From assembly GCF_000224145.3 (NCBI RefSeq), contig NC_020174.2, positions 1,204,520-1,268,519 of the forward strand: a stretch of 64,000 nt of DNA, in the 5' to 3' direction. The translations under genes were made by a program, and so were the position numbers. Shown here piece after piece: positions 51,901 to 64,000 of the stretch (its first letter is position 1; every line of letters begins with the position of its first letter). The DNA is from Ciona intestinalis. Taxonomy: Eukaryota; Chordata; Ascidiacea; Phlebobranchia; Cionidae. The notes beneath the pieces were generated by a model. It was not told the origin of the DNA. It saw only the letters and a list, made by a program, of their open reading frames with translations, and ran no database searches.

Positions 51901-54900
51901 TATGCTATGTCTAAGATTTATTTATAAGAACTATGTTACTGTTTTGGTGGAACAAACTTGTTTTGTTCTTAAGCGACCTTTTACGTTTATGTATATAGAT
52001 ATTGTTTTCTGCTACACGTTAGGCTATAAAATGGTGTAAGTGGGTAACCGATTAAATTTTCGTTACATGAGTCGCATATAAACATATGCGGACTCTGGTT
52101 TAACCATTTGATCGGAGATTTACTTCCATAAATCTTCTGATTAATCAGTGTGGTACAAGTTGAAACAAGTTCGCAGCTTGTTTTTGCAAGCCGAGTTACT
52201 TGTTGGGAGGTCTTTCCACGGTGTCATTAGAAAAATATTATTATCTGTGTATTGCCTAATATGCCAAGATCGTCTTAAACCAGCTATAAAATCAAACATA
52301 TTGTTTTCTGATTGTAAAACACCGTCTAAACAACTTTTTTTATTGAGCTTTTCTATACAAAAGTTATATATTTGTTTTTGCTCTAAAAATACACGTTGCA
52401 AAATTGCTTAAAAACTGCATTGCCTTTATTTCATGCTTTTTAAGGTTAAAATCAATTTCGTTTTTGTTTATTTTGAACCGACACATCGGTTTTTCGATGT
52501 AAATATTTGTCAGGAAGATCAAACCGCGAGATGTCACTAGAGTACAGTCAGGTAGACAGAACGCTTACGGCGTGTGTCTCGCGTGCAATTGTTTGTTGCT
52601 AAAATGGACCGCAACGAAATTTAAGAATTAATTCGACGATGGAAGTCTGGCTGAGAACGTGCTTCTTAGGCTTTTCTTATAACAGCGTACTGCGTGATCG
52701 CCTGTATTCTGTTTTGTTCGTTCTCCGATTGCCATTGGGTTTAGCTTTAATAAGTTAGCAGCGAGACAGAACACGCGTGCAGGGAATTGTCTGTTTGTGC
52801 AAAAAGTAGGGTATTTCAAGAATGCTCACGTGACGGGCATTTACGTCATACTGTAAGTCATGCAAAAAATTATTTAAGTTGTTTTCCAAAAAATTCAAGG
52901 TTTACTGAGCACGTAACTTAGAGTTTTTCGTTCATTTTTAACTGCATGGTTAAGTGGCAAGTTGCGCGAAAATATCGTAAGAAACGTCGTGTTTTTAGAT
53001 AAAGCTATCGGAGCAAAATATGTCATGTTTGTTTTAGTTTTATGACGAATGTGTAGTGTGAGTATATTAGCTTTTCACATGTTAGCGTTTAATAATGTTA
53101 AATATTTGCCAAGCACTCAGACCGGCGTGTGCAAATACGCAAATTCAACAGCGGTCACATACGTTGATTGATTAATCTCCGTCTGAAAAAATACATTAAA
53201 TCAACATTAATTGTGACAATAAATAGCTGCGAGTAAAAAGTTTTCTATTTATTTCTGCTTTCATGCTTTGGAGTTACTATATGGTATAAACAGACATACT
53301 TGTCGAGTTGAAAAATCGTGCTAATTGACATTAATATTTAATTTCACTCGCGTTAACAGCAGACTTGTATAGCTGTTAGGTCATTTTCACACTTTGGAAG
53401 GTGCTTATAGGAACTTGTGAAATGTTATCTAGTGATGAAAATGACTTCGGGGCTTTTTCTCATGTGAGTTTTAAATGTTTGCGTAAGACTTTGTTTTGTG
53501 GTGGCTTAAACAAAGTAAAGAGCTTCTAAACAAACTCTATGCTTTGTATTTGCGTTATAACATGTTTGCTTACTTGTTTAATGTTTATACAATTTATGTT
53601 GTGTGGATTGGTCAGTATCCTTTATCGTCCGAAACAATGGCCTTTATTATTTAAAATAAATAACATTTTCAAGCATATATTTGGTAATCATTATGCCGGT
53701 CAGGAGCAGCATAGTAGCTCTTTAATGGGGAAGTGCTAAGACTGTTGTATTTGCACTTCACTTAAACTTTCGCCACTGTTGACCTTTTCCGTGGTAATGA
53801 TTTATTAGTCTAATACACATTCCATGGACATTGACCTTGCCAATCTAATTTGATTAATTCAATAACAAGTTTAATTTTAAATTCATACTTCATGAATGCA
53901 AACAACACTTCATATTAAATAAGGACTCTTAAATAAATTAATACTTAATATTAAATGCTCATTTTTACTGATTAATTTAATTCTAATATTTTATTTTTTT
54001 GCTAATATTTTAAGTATAAATATAATATATATATTATAAAATTTAACCTTGTTTTGTTTCAATTTTTTTACAAAAACGTCCAAAATTTTTTTTTTGTAAG
54101 TTCCTGCAAACATGATTTCAAGTGGTCATCTAATTATGTGCGTGGTATGATGTCTTTGCCGGGCCAAGTTTTCATTTGCTGTTGAAATTGACCCCATGCC
54201 GCGGCCATTGTGTTTGTTTCTCATCTTTATTTAACTCTACGTTTGTTTGTTTAAATCGCATTAAAATTCTTGCTCCTATCAAGCAGTTTGTCTACTATGT
54301 GTCCATTTACTCAGCAAATACACACCTCTATTGAATTAAAAGTTGTTTTGCACATGCTTTCTGACGTCACATGCCAGAAGTCATATTTTAAATAAAATTG
54401 TTTTATTCGCGGCTGATTTGTTTTGCCAAAACTTTTGATTATCAGTATTAAATTTCGTGGCTCTTCCTGTAATCTGAACACTTGTGTTAACAAGCAATCC
54501 TGATTTAACTTTGTTTTGCAGCGCTTGGACCATGAGTCGCAACCAATCCTCGACCACAGGAAAGCCTCCCAAGCACAAATGGACGACTTGGATTGTGTGT
54601 GATTGTTTTCATCACTTTANNNNNNNNNNNNNNNNNNNNNNNNNNNNNNNNNNNNNNNNNNNNNNNNNNTTCGCCTCATATTTGTACAAACTGTTTATTT
54701 TCTTCAGCATGGCGGAAAAAACATTAAGTAATAATTAATGGAACAGTCCTATGTATAATACACTTGTAAACCCATTGTTATTGGCCTTTTCTGTTTATAT
54801 GTACACTGGGTTGGGGGAAGATGGAACACCTTTTACCTCTATTTTCTCGTCTCATTTAGTGGTAAACAAAGAACATTCGAAGAATTATAAAACCATAACC

Positions 54901-57900
54901 TCACGACTCCCATAGACCGTTGGTAATTGTTTAAAACATGATCGGGATATTTAGATATTATGTGCTAAAGGTGTCCCATCTTCCCCCACCCTACTATATA
55001 ATGTATATTGTGTTTTACCTATATTCGGTTTAGTACCAACAGAAAAACTTAAATCTTTTGGAATGGTAGGTTTATCGCTTTTTATTACAATCTCTTGATA
55101 AATAATGACTTCCATTATTCCTCAGTCCTTCCTCCGAACCAACAAGTCCAATTTATTCTTGGAAGCGAGCCGGATAGAGATGATGCCGGACTCCTTGGAT
55201 GTGATGGAACTCCCTGCCTCTTCACTGAGATGGAGGAACTGAAAGTTGAAGATGATGGAGAGACTGTGTGGAGAGAAACAGCAAGGTATAATCATAGTAA
55301 AGATATAAGACATATTTATATTTAAAATTTTATAGTTTTATCTTTTTGTGCTTGAAAAAATTCAGGCTGCACTTTTTCAGTTTTTGAAGTTTATTTTCTA
55401 GTTTAAACATCTGTGTTCGTTTGCGTAGTTAAAAAATTTACAAAATATTAAAGTTGAAAAACATGATTGAACTTATAAATAATTACAGCGCATTACAATA
55501 AATCGATTGTCACATTTGTCACACACGTTTATTATGTCATCACCGGTATTTGGGAAGTCAGCGTTTCCTAAAACAATCAACTATAACATGTATGTTGCGT
55601 CAATCACCACATTGAGATTTAGTTGACATGCAATATTAGGTTATGTTCAACTTCATTACTTATATATATATTTATATATATTAAACATATTTGTAAAACT
55701 GCTCTCTCGGCAATGGTTTGTTTTATAATCTTATAATATTCATTTTTAAAAATACCGAAATACATATAAAATGCACCTGAGAACAACAACATATACATAT
55801 GTATAAATTTTTATGTCTCCTAATCCAATAGAATATACTGGTTTTGCTTTTCCTATAGTTGTTTTTCAACAACGAAAACAAAACAATAATGTTTTGAGAA
55901 AATTATGTTTTTGCGCACAAGAGATGTAATTGAAATTCTGTTGTTCTGTAAATGTCTGTTAGTTTAGCCTTAAGCCTTTTTATCTTAAGTTACATTATAC
56001 AACTTATACATTGACATTTGTGATATGTAAAGTTACAGGAAGCGTGTTTTTGTTTTCACATTTCCATACTCGTAAACTTATAAAATATTTATTTACTTGC
56101 ATTAGCAACAGGTGTAATTATAATGAGAATGACCACATTAACCACCACATGTATCTCACATTACTTTAATATGTTTAAAGTACTTTTGTGGTACTAGATG
56201 ATAGTAATTATATTTAATGAACACCACAACAGAAAATCTATTTATATGATTGGTTTCCAAGAGTAGAACAAATTGTGGCTTGCAAATCAAAACAAGCGTG
56301 CAAAAACACTTTTAATATAATACTTGTTATTGTGAATTAGTTAACCTATTAACCCAATTTATTTTATGCCCTATTTAACTAGAACTACTTGACTATACTC
56401 GAATAAAGCTTGTGAGTAAAATTTTGTCTAGCATTTTTTGTGCGGTTTATGGAAGCATTGGCAGTAAGGAGCCATATAGAATAGCCAATAAAAATACAGC
56501 AACCAAGTTTATATAAATGTATCTTATATTCACATGGCAATAAAGGTCGTGCCATGGCTCAGGTTTGATTTGTCGTTTGAACTTTTCTTGCCCAAGGACG
56601 TATAACGACAAATCAGCAATGCTAGCATGCCAAGCTTAAACCTGTATCCTCAATTTAAAATGCATTTGCCGGGCAATTTGTTAAATTTCAAAATCATTCT
56701 CTAGGTGGATAAAGTTTGAGGAATGTGTGGAGGAAGGTGGGGATAGATGGAGCAAACCCCATGTTGCAACATTGAGTCTACACAGTTTGTTTGAGCTTCG
56801 TTCATGTATTTTGAACGGGGTGGTCCAACTTGATATGGTGGCACAGGAAATCACCGAAATTGCAGGTAATTATATTTTCTCTAAATCAAGTTTTAACATT
56901 GGTTAGGCTGCTGTTTTAAAGAGTTTATAAAAACAACTTTTTGATTCCAAAAAATATTTTTTAAAACTCTTTTTTTTTTCTATTATTTCTGTAATTGGCC
57001 AAGTTGCCTGATGCAAAGTAGTTCCATCTTTTTCTTAATAGTATAATATAATAATAACAACTATTTTTTAACTTTTTCACAGACTTGGTTCTTGACCAGA
57101 TGGTTAACAAAGGTCATCTTCCCCATGATGATGAATTGCGTGAACGTGTACGAACGGCTTTGCTAAGTGGACATGAACACCAGGGGGAGAAGAAGAGGGG
57201 AGTGGCTTCCGTTAAATCGGTTGCTAACTTGGTGGGGAGGAGGGAAAATTATTCGGATGACAAAAAGAAAGGTATTTTTGTTTTAACTAGGTGAAGTATA
57301 TATGTATAATTTAAAAAATGTGAATTTATGTTTCTGTGATTTATAGTTAAATCTACTGTAATTTTGAAGTATATTTTATGTTTAAAATAGATCCATATTA
57401 ATGTTCTTACTTATTCTTTTTCAGTTTGGCCCTTGTTAATGTATTTTACACTTTTTGTGCAATATTCAACAGATTTAAGTTTACTTTACTTGGTTTATAG
57501 CTATTTATTATATGATAAACCAAGCAAAGAGCTTTTTTATTGCATTAATAACTCTATGACTCGCACTAATGAAAAACAATTTGTAGTTTTAAATTACCCC
57601 CCTCCTACATCCTGTTACTTAATATTATTGACCAATTTAGAAGTACCGTCTAACAATGATTGAATGCGCAGGAATGACAGGTAGCACCACGGCACCTAGC
57701 TCCATCGGTCGCAACAAGAGCATGGTCACTAATTCATCTTTCGCTGGAATGAGCTTGGACCAACAAAACAGTTTTGCTGAAAATCCTGAAAAAAAGAACA
57801 AGGTCAGAGCATAATCCTCATAATTATGAATAAATGTAAAAAATGAAGTTTCTTTAAGAATGGTTAAGAGAAATAAAAGAATGTTTTATTATAAAAAATT

Positions 57901-60900
57901 AAAATGTTTAATTGAATTTATACATTGGAAAATAAATTAAAGGTAAAGCCGTATAATGTTTAATTTGCTGTTATACTTTACTAAATAAGCTGTAAAGATT
58001 ATATTCTAGGCTTTAAAACAAAGCATGTCAGTTGTATAAATGAATCGCTCCATTATATACTTTAATACCCTTATATGGATATGTACTTTAGAGGGGTTTT
58101 GTTGTTTGGCGCTTCCATGTTAATGCAATGCTTGCTCTTGGTATGCTCTTGGTATGCCTCACCTCATTGAGCACGTTGTACAAGGTGACCTTGCCGGTTC
58201 TGCATGAATGCCTGTGCAGTGTGTGTGGTAATAATCCTTCCTTGTAACCCGACACGTGGTATGCAAAGGGTGGAACAAGGGCACGTCTGTGTTGCAGTAA
58301 CTAACTCTACAGCCATACAAATGCGCTGAAATACTGAAACGATAAATCACGATAGAGTTTTAACACAGCTGTTGTTTAGTTCATTAAATTTGCCCTAATT
58401 TTGTTTATTTGTTCTTTTTTAAAAGTGAAAAATTACAACTAATTCTTTTTAAGTATATATTTAAGTTACACTCAATATTATTTAAAAACTTTATGGGTTT
58501 TGAATGTTTTGGGTAAATTTTTCCTACATTTTGTTTCTTTAAAAGAAATTACATATGATTAATGAAAAATAAGTAAAAGAACACACATGTTGAAATAATG
58601 AGCATTTTATATTAAACAGGTTCCAAACTTTATGAAGAAAATTCCTTCGGGATCTGAAGCATCAAATGTTCTAATTGGAGAAGTGGATTTCCTTGAACAC
58701 AGGATCATTGCTTTTGTGAGACTTAATGAAAGTGTATGTTTGGGTGAGTGATGAGAGTCTTCTTCTTTATCGACTGCGTGTTATTCCACTGTCGGTTCTA
58801 TTTTATGTGGGTGAGGACTTAAATGTGACATGCCATGTTACCTGAGATTTTGTGGGCCTGTTACCCCCTGCTAGAAGTGGCCTGTTACCCCCTGCTAGAA
58901 GTGGCATGTTACCCCCTGCTACCAGATAAAAATTAGATTTGAAAACTAAGTTAAAAAACTCAATATTAAGAACTTATCTAAACTGTGTTTACCCAAAATA
59001 AAAATGTAATGATACATTAAATAGAGTGTGTTTCAGTCTATATTTGCCCTTGTTGTTAAACAGTATAAAAAACAATATTTTTATCATATTTGACCTTTAG
59101 TAATATTGATTAAATAAATTAAAATGGTGTTAAAATATTTGTGCCATTATGTATTAAATGTTTATTTGTTTATCATTTTTCAGCAGGAGGATTTATTGTT
59201 TTGTTAAGGTTATTTGTTGCTTGTTCTCATTTAACAATTTTTTTTGTGGAATTTAGTTTGAAACTCTTTTCGAAACATACTTTTAGATGTAATGACTAAT
59301 ACAGTAGTTGTTTTTCCTCAGTACTAATTTTCTGTCTCAGCTTTTGAAGTATGATTTTTGATTTTCTTTAAAATCTTTTCCCCTTTTTTAATATCTTCAT
59401 GTAGCATAGTTGTGTTGTTGTGTGTTATATATAGCAAATTAGAAATTTGTTCAAATTTAAGTTGTTTCGACACTGCCTTCTGCCTGTTTATATTGTCCTA
59501 TATACGCCACTACAGACCACAATGAAAACTGCTCCTTTGTGCAGTAACCACAAAACTTTTCAATGAACTTTCAATTCATGTCAGGTCGGTTAACTGAGGT
59601 TCCCATTCCAACGCGGTTTCTATTCATTCTGTTGGGACCAGTGGGAAACTACAAACAATATCATGAAATTGGACGATCTATTGCTACTCTGATGGCAGAT
59701 GAGGTAATTCAAATGTCAACTGCTTACTAAAATATCCCTTTCCCTTTAGAAGACCTTTTTAATTGCCTTCTTTTATTGTTCCTAAGTAGATATCAAAATA
59801 CATTTTCACTTCGCAATTCCCATTCAGGAATATTTTTTATTCATTGTAATGTTCAAAGACCAATTCTATTGCCTAAAAATGTATTTTGCATTATCCAAAA
59901 AATTCCCATTGTATCAGCTTACAAATTTTAACTTTAGCTACTTAATGAGCGTTACTGTATTACGTGAAAGAGAATCAATGTTTTATGCGAAGACATTCTT
60001 ATTGGCCTAAGCAAGTCTACTGTTTTGGCCTAAGCCCTAAATACCCCCTTACAGCCGAATGAAGCAGAATGTATTACCCTAAACTTTAAAGTACTCTTGT
60101 AACTTCTTTTTTTTTTAATTTGAATTTGAGAATACTATTACCAAGGTATTCAAAATTGGTTTATTATTAATCCCCAAACCGACTGTATTGACATAAAAAA
60201 TGTCTACTGTACAAATAAGGTCCAATCTTTTACCCTCAACTATTATTCCCCACTTTCACAGGTGTTCCATGAAGTAGCATACAAAGCAAAGACACGCGCC
60301 GATCTATTATCAGGCATCGATGAGTTTCTCGACCAAGTCACTGTGCTGCCACCCGGTGAGTGGGATGCAAGCATTAGGATCGAACCTCCAAAAGATCTTC
60401 CTGGGAATCAGGTTCGTGATAATCCTCATTGATGTTGTACGATGACTCCTCTGTACAACACATAGACCCCTGTTTATTTAAAAAGGATTTTGATGACAAT
60501 GCTTTTTTACGTTATGATTTTTGTAACCTAGAATGCCAAAAAGATTCTTTATTGTAAATTCTCCAATGGAAGACATCACATTCCCTGTTTTTATTTAAAA
60601 ACCAAATTCTTAACATTTTCCTTATTTCTCTTTTATTTTAAAGTCTGGATCGCCTAAAATGTAAAATTTGGTTGAATATTTTTAAAGGGCCCACTCTCAT
60701 AAACCGATCACTTGACAAACATTTTTTAACTAATTTTTAATTTTAAAACAGAAAAAGCGATTGGAAACAAAACAAAATGGAGGAATGAAGAAGATGGAAG
60801 ATGAATTGCCCGAACATGTGTTGGGACCTGAACTACAACGGACTGGGAGGTAAAGGTGTATGTTATGTTAACTTAGTTGATTATTATTTTGCGTTTATTA

Positions 60901-63900
60901 TTTCTCTACTTGTTACAGTAAATCTGTATCAAATATTTATGGGAAAATACATTTTTTGTATTTTATATATTTTTTTGTATTCAAGTTTGTATTTTATATA
61001 ATTTTTTAAAGTTTTTTAAACTTTTTGTATAAATTATATAACTTTTAAGGTTTGATCTTTTTACTTCAGATGATGCCTAAGTTTTTTATTATCAACATAA
61101 AATGAAGCGTAATTAAATTATTTTCTTTATTTCCATTTAAAGCTACAACTTAGTTGCACAGTTGTTTAAACTTTACCTTTTCCTATTTTTGTATGCTCAG
61201 CTCAGCAGTAGTTAGTTGCCCAGCAGCAAACTCTGTTTAATTTTATATAGTAGTCGTGCGTGTGGTTTAGTGTTTGGGTTTGATTTTCCCATGGAGCATG
61301 TCTCCCATATATCACTTATATAATGTGTGGATATGAAACCTCAGTTTAATAAACTGCGGTTTATTAAACTTATCCTGGATTTCCAATATCCGTGATTTGC
61401 CAAACCAGCAGGAGTTTGTATTTAGGTCAATATCTCAATAACCACCAACTGGTAAGAGGATCAGTGGGTCAGATTTAAGGATGTTTACTTAAGCTATTAT
61501 TTAATTAAATAAACTGAACTATTTAACTTTAAAGGATTCTCATTTATTAATCTTTATGTGGGAGTTTAGTTTAAGTTATAACTTGGGTGTATCATTTTAT
61601 AAACTCTATACCGCATGGCCGCGCTTACATACTACCAACGTACCAAGTATATAACTTTGTGCCTGGTCTTGTTTTTTAGTTTCTGTATAGCTGACAACTT
61701 GAACAACCAGTTACTGACCATAGGGTTAAAGCAATTTCTGTTTTTTTAAATGTTTTTTTTTAAACTGTTTGATAGACAGATTGTTAAAATGGTGAATGTT
61801 TGTTTTTCTCACCGAAAGAAAGTCTCAATTTAACACACATTATACTTCATAAGAAAACCTTCAAGTTAGTCATAGTGACCCACTGCCTTTAAAAACCACA
61901 CAAACCAAATTTATTTTTATTCCACTAAGGATATTGCTCATTTACGTTTTTAATAATGTTTTAATGAGGAAGCTGGTTTATAAGGTTTATCCAGCAAACA
62001 AATATATCCTGACATGCTTTGTACACACAGCCTTTAGTTTAAATCACCAGGTCAGTCGTAGCAATGGGCAGAACATAAAATAATCAATGCCATCAAATAA
62101 ACCATGTTGATCGTAAATAAGTGTTTAGAAGATTTTAATTTCCCATTTGGCAATTTTCCGATGAGTACATATTTTACTTATTTAATCAAACACATTTTCT
62201 AGTCTTAATAAAACTCTCACCTTGAAACAAGACCTTACATTACAACATATGTTACAAGCATCACTGAAAATCCTAAATGTAAAATTATATTTTTTTGTGC
62301 ACCATTGTTTGCACAATTATTGGTGCCTTTTGTTTAATTTCACAGACCACGATATTTTGTTTTTTTGCAGATTCTTTGGTGGTTTGATTGAAGACGTGAA
62401 ACGGAAAGCACCTTTCTATTTCTCCGACTTCAAAGATTGTTTAAGCATTCAGTGTCTTGCATCGTTCATCTTTCTCTACTTTGCCATCCTGACCCCAATC
62501 GTAACATTCGGAGGTTTGCTGGGCGATGCTACGCACAATTACATCGTGAGTCTTGTTTTATCAGCTTAGAGATAAAAGTGACAGAACGCCAATGTATCGA
62601 GCGCGTATGTCACCTTACACTGATTTAGATACATTTGTGTGCCTACTTTAAGTAAATTAAGTATGTTTGTTTTTTTGCTTGTTTTCTGCAAAAAAAAACA
62701 ACTTTCATTATGCCTTTGCTATTCTAAAGATTAACAAAAAGAACTTTAAGTTTGAAAGCCTTCAAAAAATGCCATTTTAGTTTTTTGTGTGTAATTTTGT
62801 TCTGTCTATTTTTCTATCCTATTTAATATTTAAATCGTGCATGAAACCAAAGCTTGTAACTTGAAAACCAATGTTTAACCCCAGAGAGTTTAAACACTTA
62901 ATAATTGATAGTATTGTTATGTAATAGTTTATTCTATTATTGTGTAATACATTCCAGGGTACAATGGAGTCAATATTTGGTGGGGCAATATCCGGCATCT
63001 CATTCCATCTGTTAGCTGGCCAACCACTTACTATTATAGGAAGCACGGGTCCGATTCTTGTGTTTGAAAAGATCATGTTTGAGATTTGCACGTATGTTTG
63101 TGTCCATACATTGTATAGGCATCATAGGCGTAACGATTTTGAATTTGCAGTTTTACGGTGCTAAATTAGAGTTACCACTCATAGTTGTAAAACACCGGGA
63201 ACCTCAATGATTAATTTGTTGAATAATAATAAAAAATAAAAGCTTTTTTAGCTTCAAACTTGCTTGTATAACATATGATATCAACCTGTTTTTAAAGTTA
63301 GTTCTCTTCCCTATGAAATATACTGTTTTAGTTGTATTTAATTTGTTATATAAAATTAAGCCCCCATTTGTCGTTATTTTCAATAATTATTTTAACATCA
63401 CAGATCTGCTGGTATTGAATATATTTCCTTTCGTTTCTGGGTTGGTGTATGGACAGGAACTATATGCATTGGACTTGGTAGAGTATAACTTTACATTGGT
63501 GTTATTTTTAACAATATCAATATTTTCTTAAATAGAAAGAAAATTATTTGGTATACTGTTACGAAAACGTAACAAACAAAAAGGTCATTTCATTGCATAT
63601 ACATTTAATATTGTCGTTCTAGTTATGTAATATCATATTAGCCACTATATATAAAGTAATCATAGGGTAAACTGAATATAACATGAGGTCCTGTAGGACT
63701 ATTGTACATAGGAAAAACAGAATATACCTCTGCTGTGTTTTCATTGTTTATTAGAACCTCAAGTCAACCACAAGTGATTCATCTTTCTTCGAAGATAAAC
63801 ATAAAAGCATTCTGATATAAGTTATATAGATGCCTTATGTTATTACATACCGACTTGTTCACATATAACCTATATTTTCAGTGGCACTTGATGCGAGTAG

Positions 63901-64000
63901 TTTGATATCATATGTCACACGCTACACTGAAGAATCATTCTCTGCTCTTATATCATTGATCTTCATATACGAAGCATTTAAGGTGATTATATTAATATAT
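48920..64000 (+). CDS. SLC4-family sodium-bicarbonate cotransporter (NBCn/NDCBE-like), 5' part
   Basis: Exons seen: 48920-49153, 50951-51094, 54522-54594, 55126-55285, 56705-56865, 57083-57271, 57672-57802, 58620-58743, 59585-59703, 60262-60411, 60752-60849, 62371-62545, 62958-63091, 63404-63477, 63882-63982. They join in frame to 689 residues and continue past the window. The cytoplasmic domain shows [81 protein letters not shown] and [15 protein letters not shown]. The membrane domain begins [20 protein letters not shown], then [35 protein letters not shown] and [17 protein letters not shown]. These match Na+-coupled members (SLC4A7/8/10) better than anion exchangers. It moves bicarbonate across the plasma membrane for pH control. 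The join 54594|55126 is the least sure, next to a gap. Confidence 0.93.
50353..50510 (+). mobile_element. MITE family 1, degenerate copy (SLC4 intron 1)
   Basis: TCGGATAAGATGGCTCATG at the left, AACACGATTAAGAAATATGG and ACGGTGTCTCACTCTCATC at the right. The ends are strongly diverged. Confidence 0.5.
50870..50916 (-). mobile_element. MITE family 1, end fragment (SLC4 intron 1)
   Basis: Only the right terminus remains: AAAATAGAATAAAAATGTGT then CCCATTTCCCCCCACACTAC. It lies 34 bases before exon 2. Confidence 0.6.
50951..51094 (+). other. SLC4 exon 2, basic/proline N-terminal segment
   Basis: 48 codons in phase 0 with [20 protein letters not shown] and ends SPERSSPW|gtgagt. This segment is present only in the long N-terminal form that starts at 48920. 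Confidence 0.75.
51146..51343. mobile_element. hAT-like short inverted-repeat element (SLC4 intron 2)
   Basis: The left end GGGGTAGTATTCTCGACTAC resembles the complement of the right end, GGGATGGAATTCTCGGCTAC. Inside is a perfect 14-bp inverted repeat AAGTTAGTCGGTCG (51173-51186 against 51218-51231). I see no clean target duplication. The hAT label rests on the end sequence only. Confidence 0.45.
51378..51568 (-). mobile_element. MITE family 1, copy (SLC4 intron 2)
   Basis: GGGACAAGGGAAGACGGGAC at the left, AACGGTTTGTATGGGTGTCG inside, AGTCCCTTCTCCGCCTACTA at the right. Confidence 0.75.
51626..51810 (-). mobile_element. MITE family 1, copy (SLC4 intron 2)
   Basis: AGTAAGGTGGGAGATGGGAC at the left, CAACGGTCTATGTAAGTGGC inside, GGTGTCCCATCTTTCCCACT at the right. 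It is the third inverted-repeat element within 700 bases. Confidence 0.8.
53422..53463 (+). CDS. alternative first coding exon of the SLC4 gene
   Basis: A short frame [14 protein letters not shown] runs from an ATG to a strong donor CAT|GTGAGT in phase 0, the phase needed to join exon 54522. Used as an internal exon it would hit stops or the wrong phase, so it fits a first exon. Vertebrate SLC4 genes commonly have alternative promoters and N-termini. The short form would lack the 126 residues coded by 48920-51094. Confidence 0.5.
54620..54669. other. assembly gap (50 N)
   Basis: Run of 50 N starting 25 bases after the inferred donor of the SLC4 exon at 54522-54594. A small exon could be missing here. 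Confidence 0.95.
54807..54996 (+). mobile_element. MITE family 1, full-length copy (SLC4 intron)
   Basis: GGGTTGGGGGAAGATGGAAC at the left, AGTGGTAAACAAAGAACATT inside, GTGTCCCATCTTCCCCCACC at the right. It ends 129 bases before exon 55126. Confidence 0.86.
56575..56660 (-). mobile_element. SINE head fragment, reverse (SLC4 intron)
   Basis: TTGCCCAAGGACGTATAACG, AATGCTAGCATGCC and AAGCTTAAACCTGTATCC are the complement of the SINE head, diverged. It lies just before exon 56705. Confidence 0.5.
58804..58867 (+). repeat. dispersed repeat R2, diverged copy (SLC4 intron)
   Basis: ATGTGGGTGAGGACTTAAAT and GACATGCCATGTTACCTGAG resemble the start of R2. Its end has been drawn into a small tandem repeat. 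Confidence 0.5.
58855..58922 (+). repeat. 24-bp tandem repeat, almost three units
   Basis: GGCCTGTTACCCCCTGCTAG plus AAGT is repeated at 58855 and 58879, and partly at 58903. It seems to have grown from the end of the adjacent R2 copy. Confidence 0.85.

Overview
The window looks like a piece of a tunicate chromosome, most likely a Ciona species (inference). It is AT-rich animal DNA with short introns and canonical GT/AG exon borders. At its start is an operon-like run of genes, each with a splice-acceptor-like T-tract and AG just before its ATG, as expected for spliced-leader trans-splicing. It also carries about 22 copies of one roughly 190-bp inverted-repeat element and many tRNA-headed SINE pieces. 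Two 50-N assembly gaps lie at 36956-37005 and 54620-54669. I see no LTR, retrovirus-like or Polinton-like element, no CRISPR array, no rRNA and no ordinary tRNA gene.

Layout. (1) 0.3-4.1 kb, + strand: an operon-like row of NDUFAF2 (complex I assembly), TMEM41A (VTT-family membrane protein) and a C1orf53-like protein. The single intron of the last holds a 1.5-kb non-autonomous hAT-type element filled with a 41-bp minisatellite. (2) 4.5-10.6 kb, +: complete 13-exon NDOR1, a diflavin reductase of cytosolic iron-sulfur assembly. (3) 10.6-15.9 kb: non-coding or unresolved, with one possible minus-strand ORF and a stem-loop; probably upstream control DNA of the next gene. (4) 15.9-23.4 kb, +: complete 6-exon LIM-homeobox gene of the Lhx2/9 class, its introns full of MITEs. 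(5) 24.6-30.1 kb, +: 9-exon orphan rhodopsin-family GPCR. (6) 31.0-38.3 kb, +: 13-exon CFAP210/CCDC173, a coiled-coil protein of ciliary doublet microtubules. (7) 38.3-43.8 kb: intergenic and repeat-rich, with one compact intronless minus-strand candidate gene of unknown family at 39475-39987. (8) 43.85-47.2 kb, - strand: complete 6-exon PTTG1IP. (9) 48.9 kb to the window end, +: the first about 16 exons of an SLC4 sodium-bicarbonate cotransporter, running off the right edge after the third or fourth membrane helix, with two alternative first exons.

The genes do not form one pathway. The early cluster has a mitochondrial/redox flavour (NDUFAF2, NDOR1). The rest are ordinary neighbours. All protein-family calls come from recognising conserved sequence by eye. 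Exon borders were chosen so that GT/AG rules and reading frame agree across every junction.
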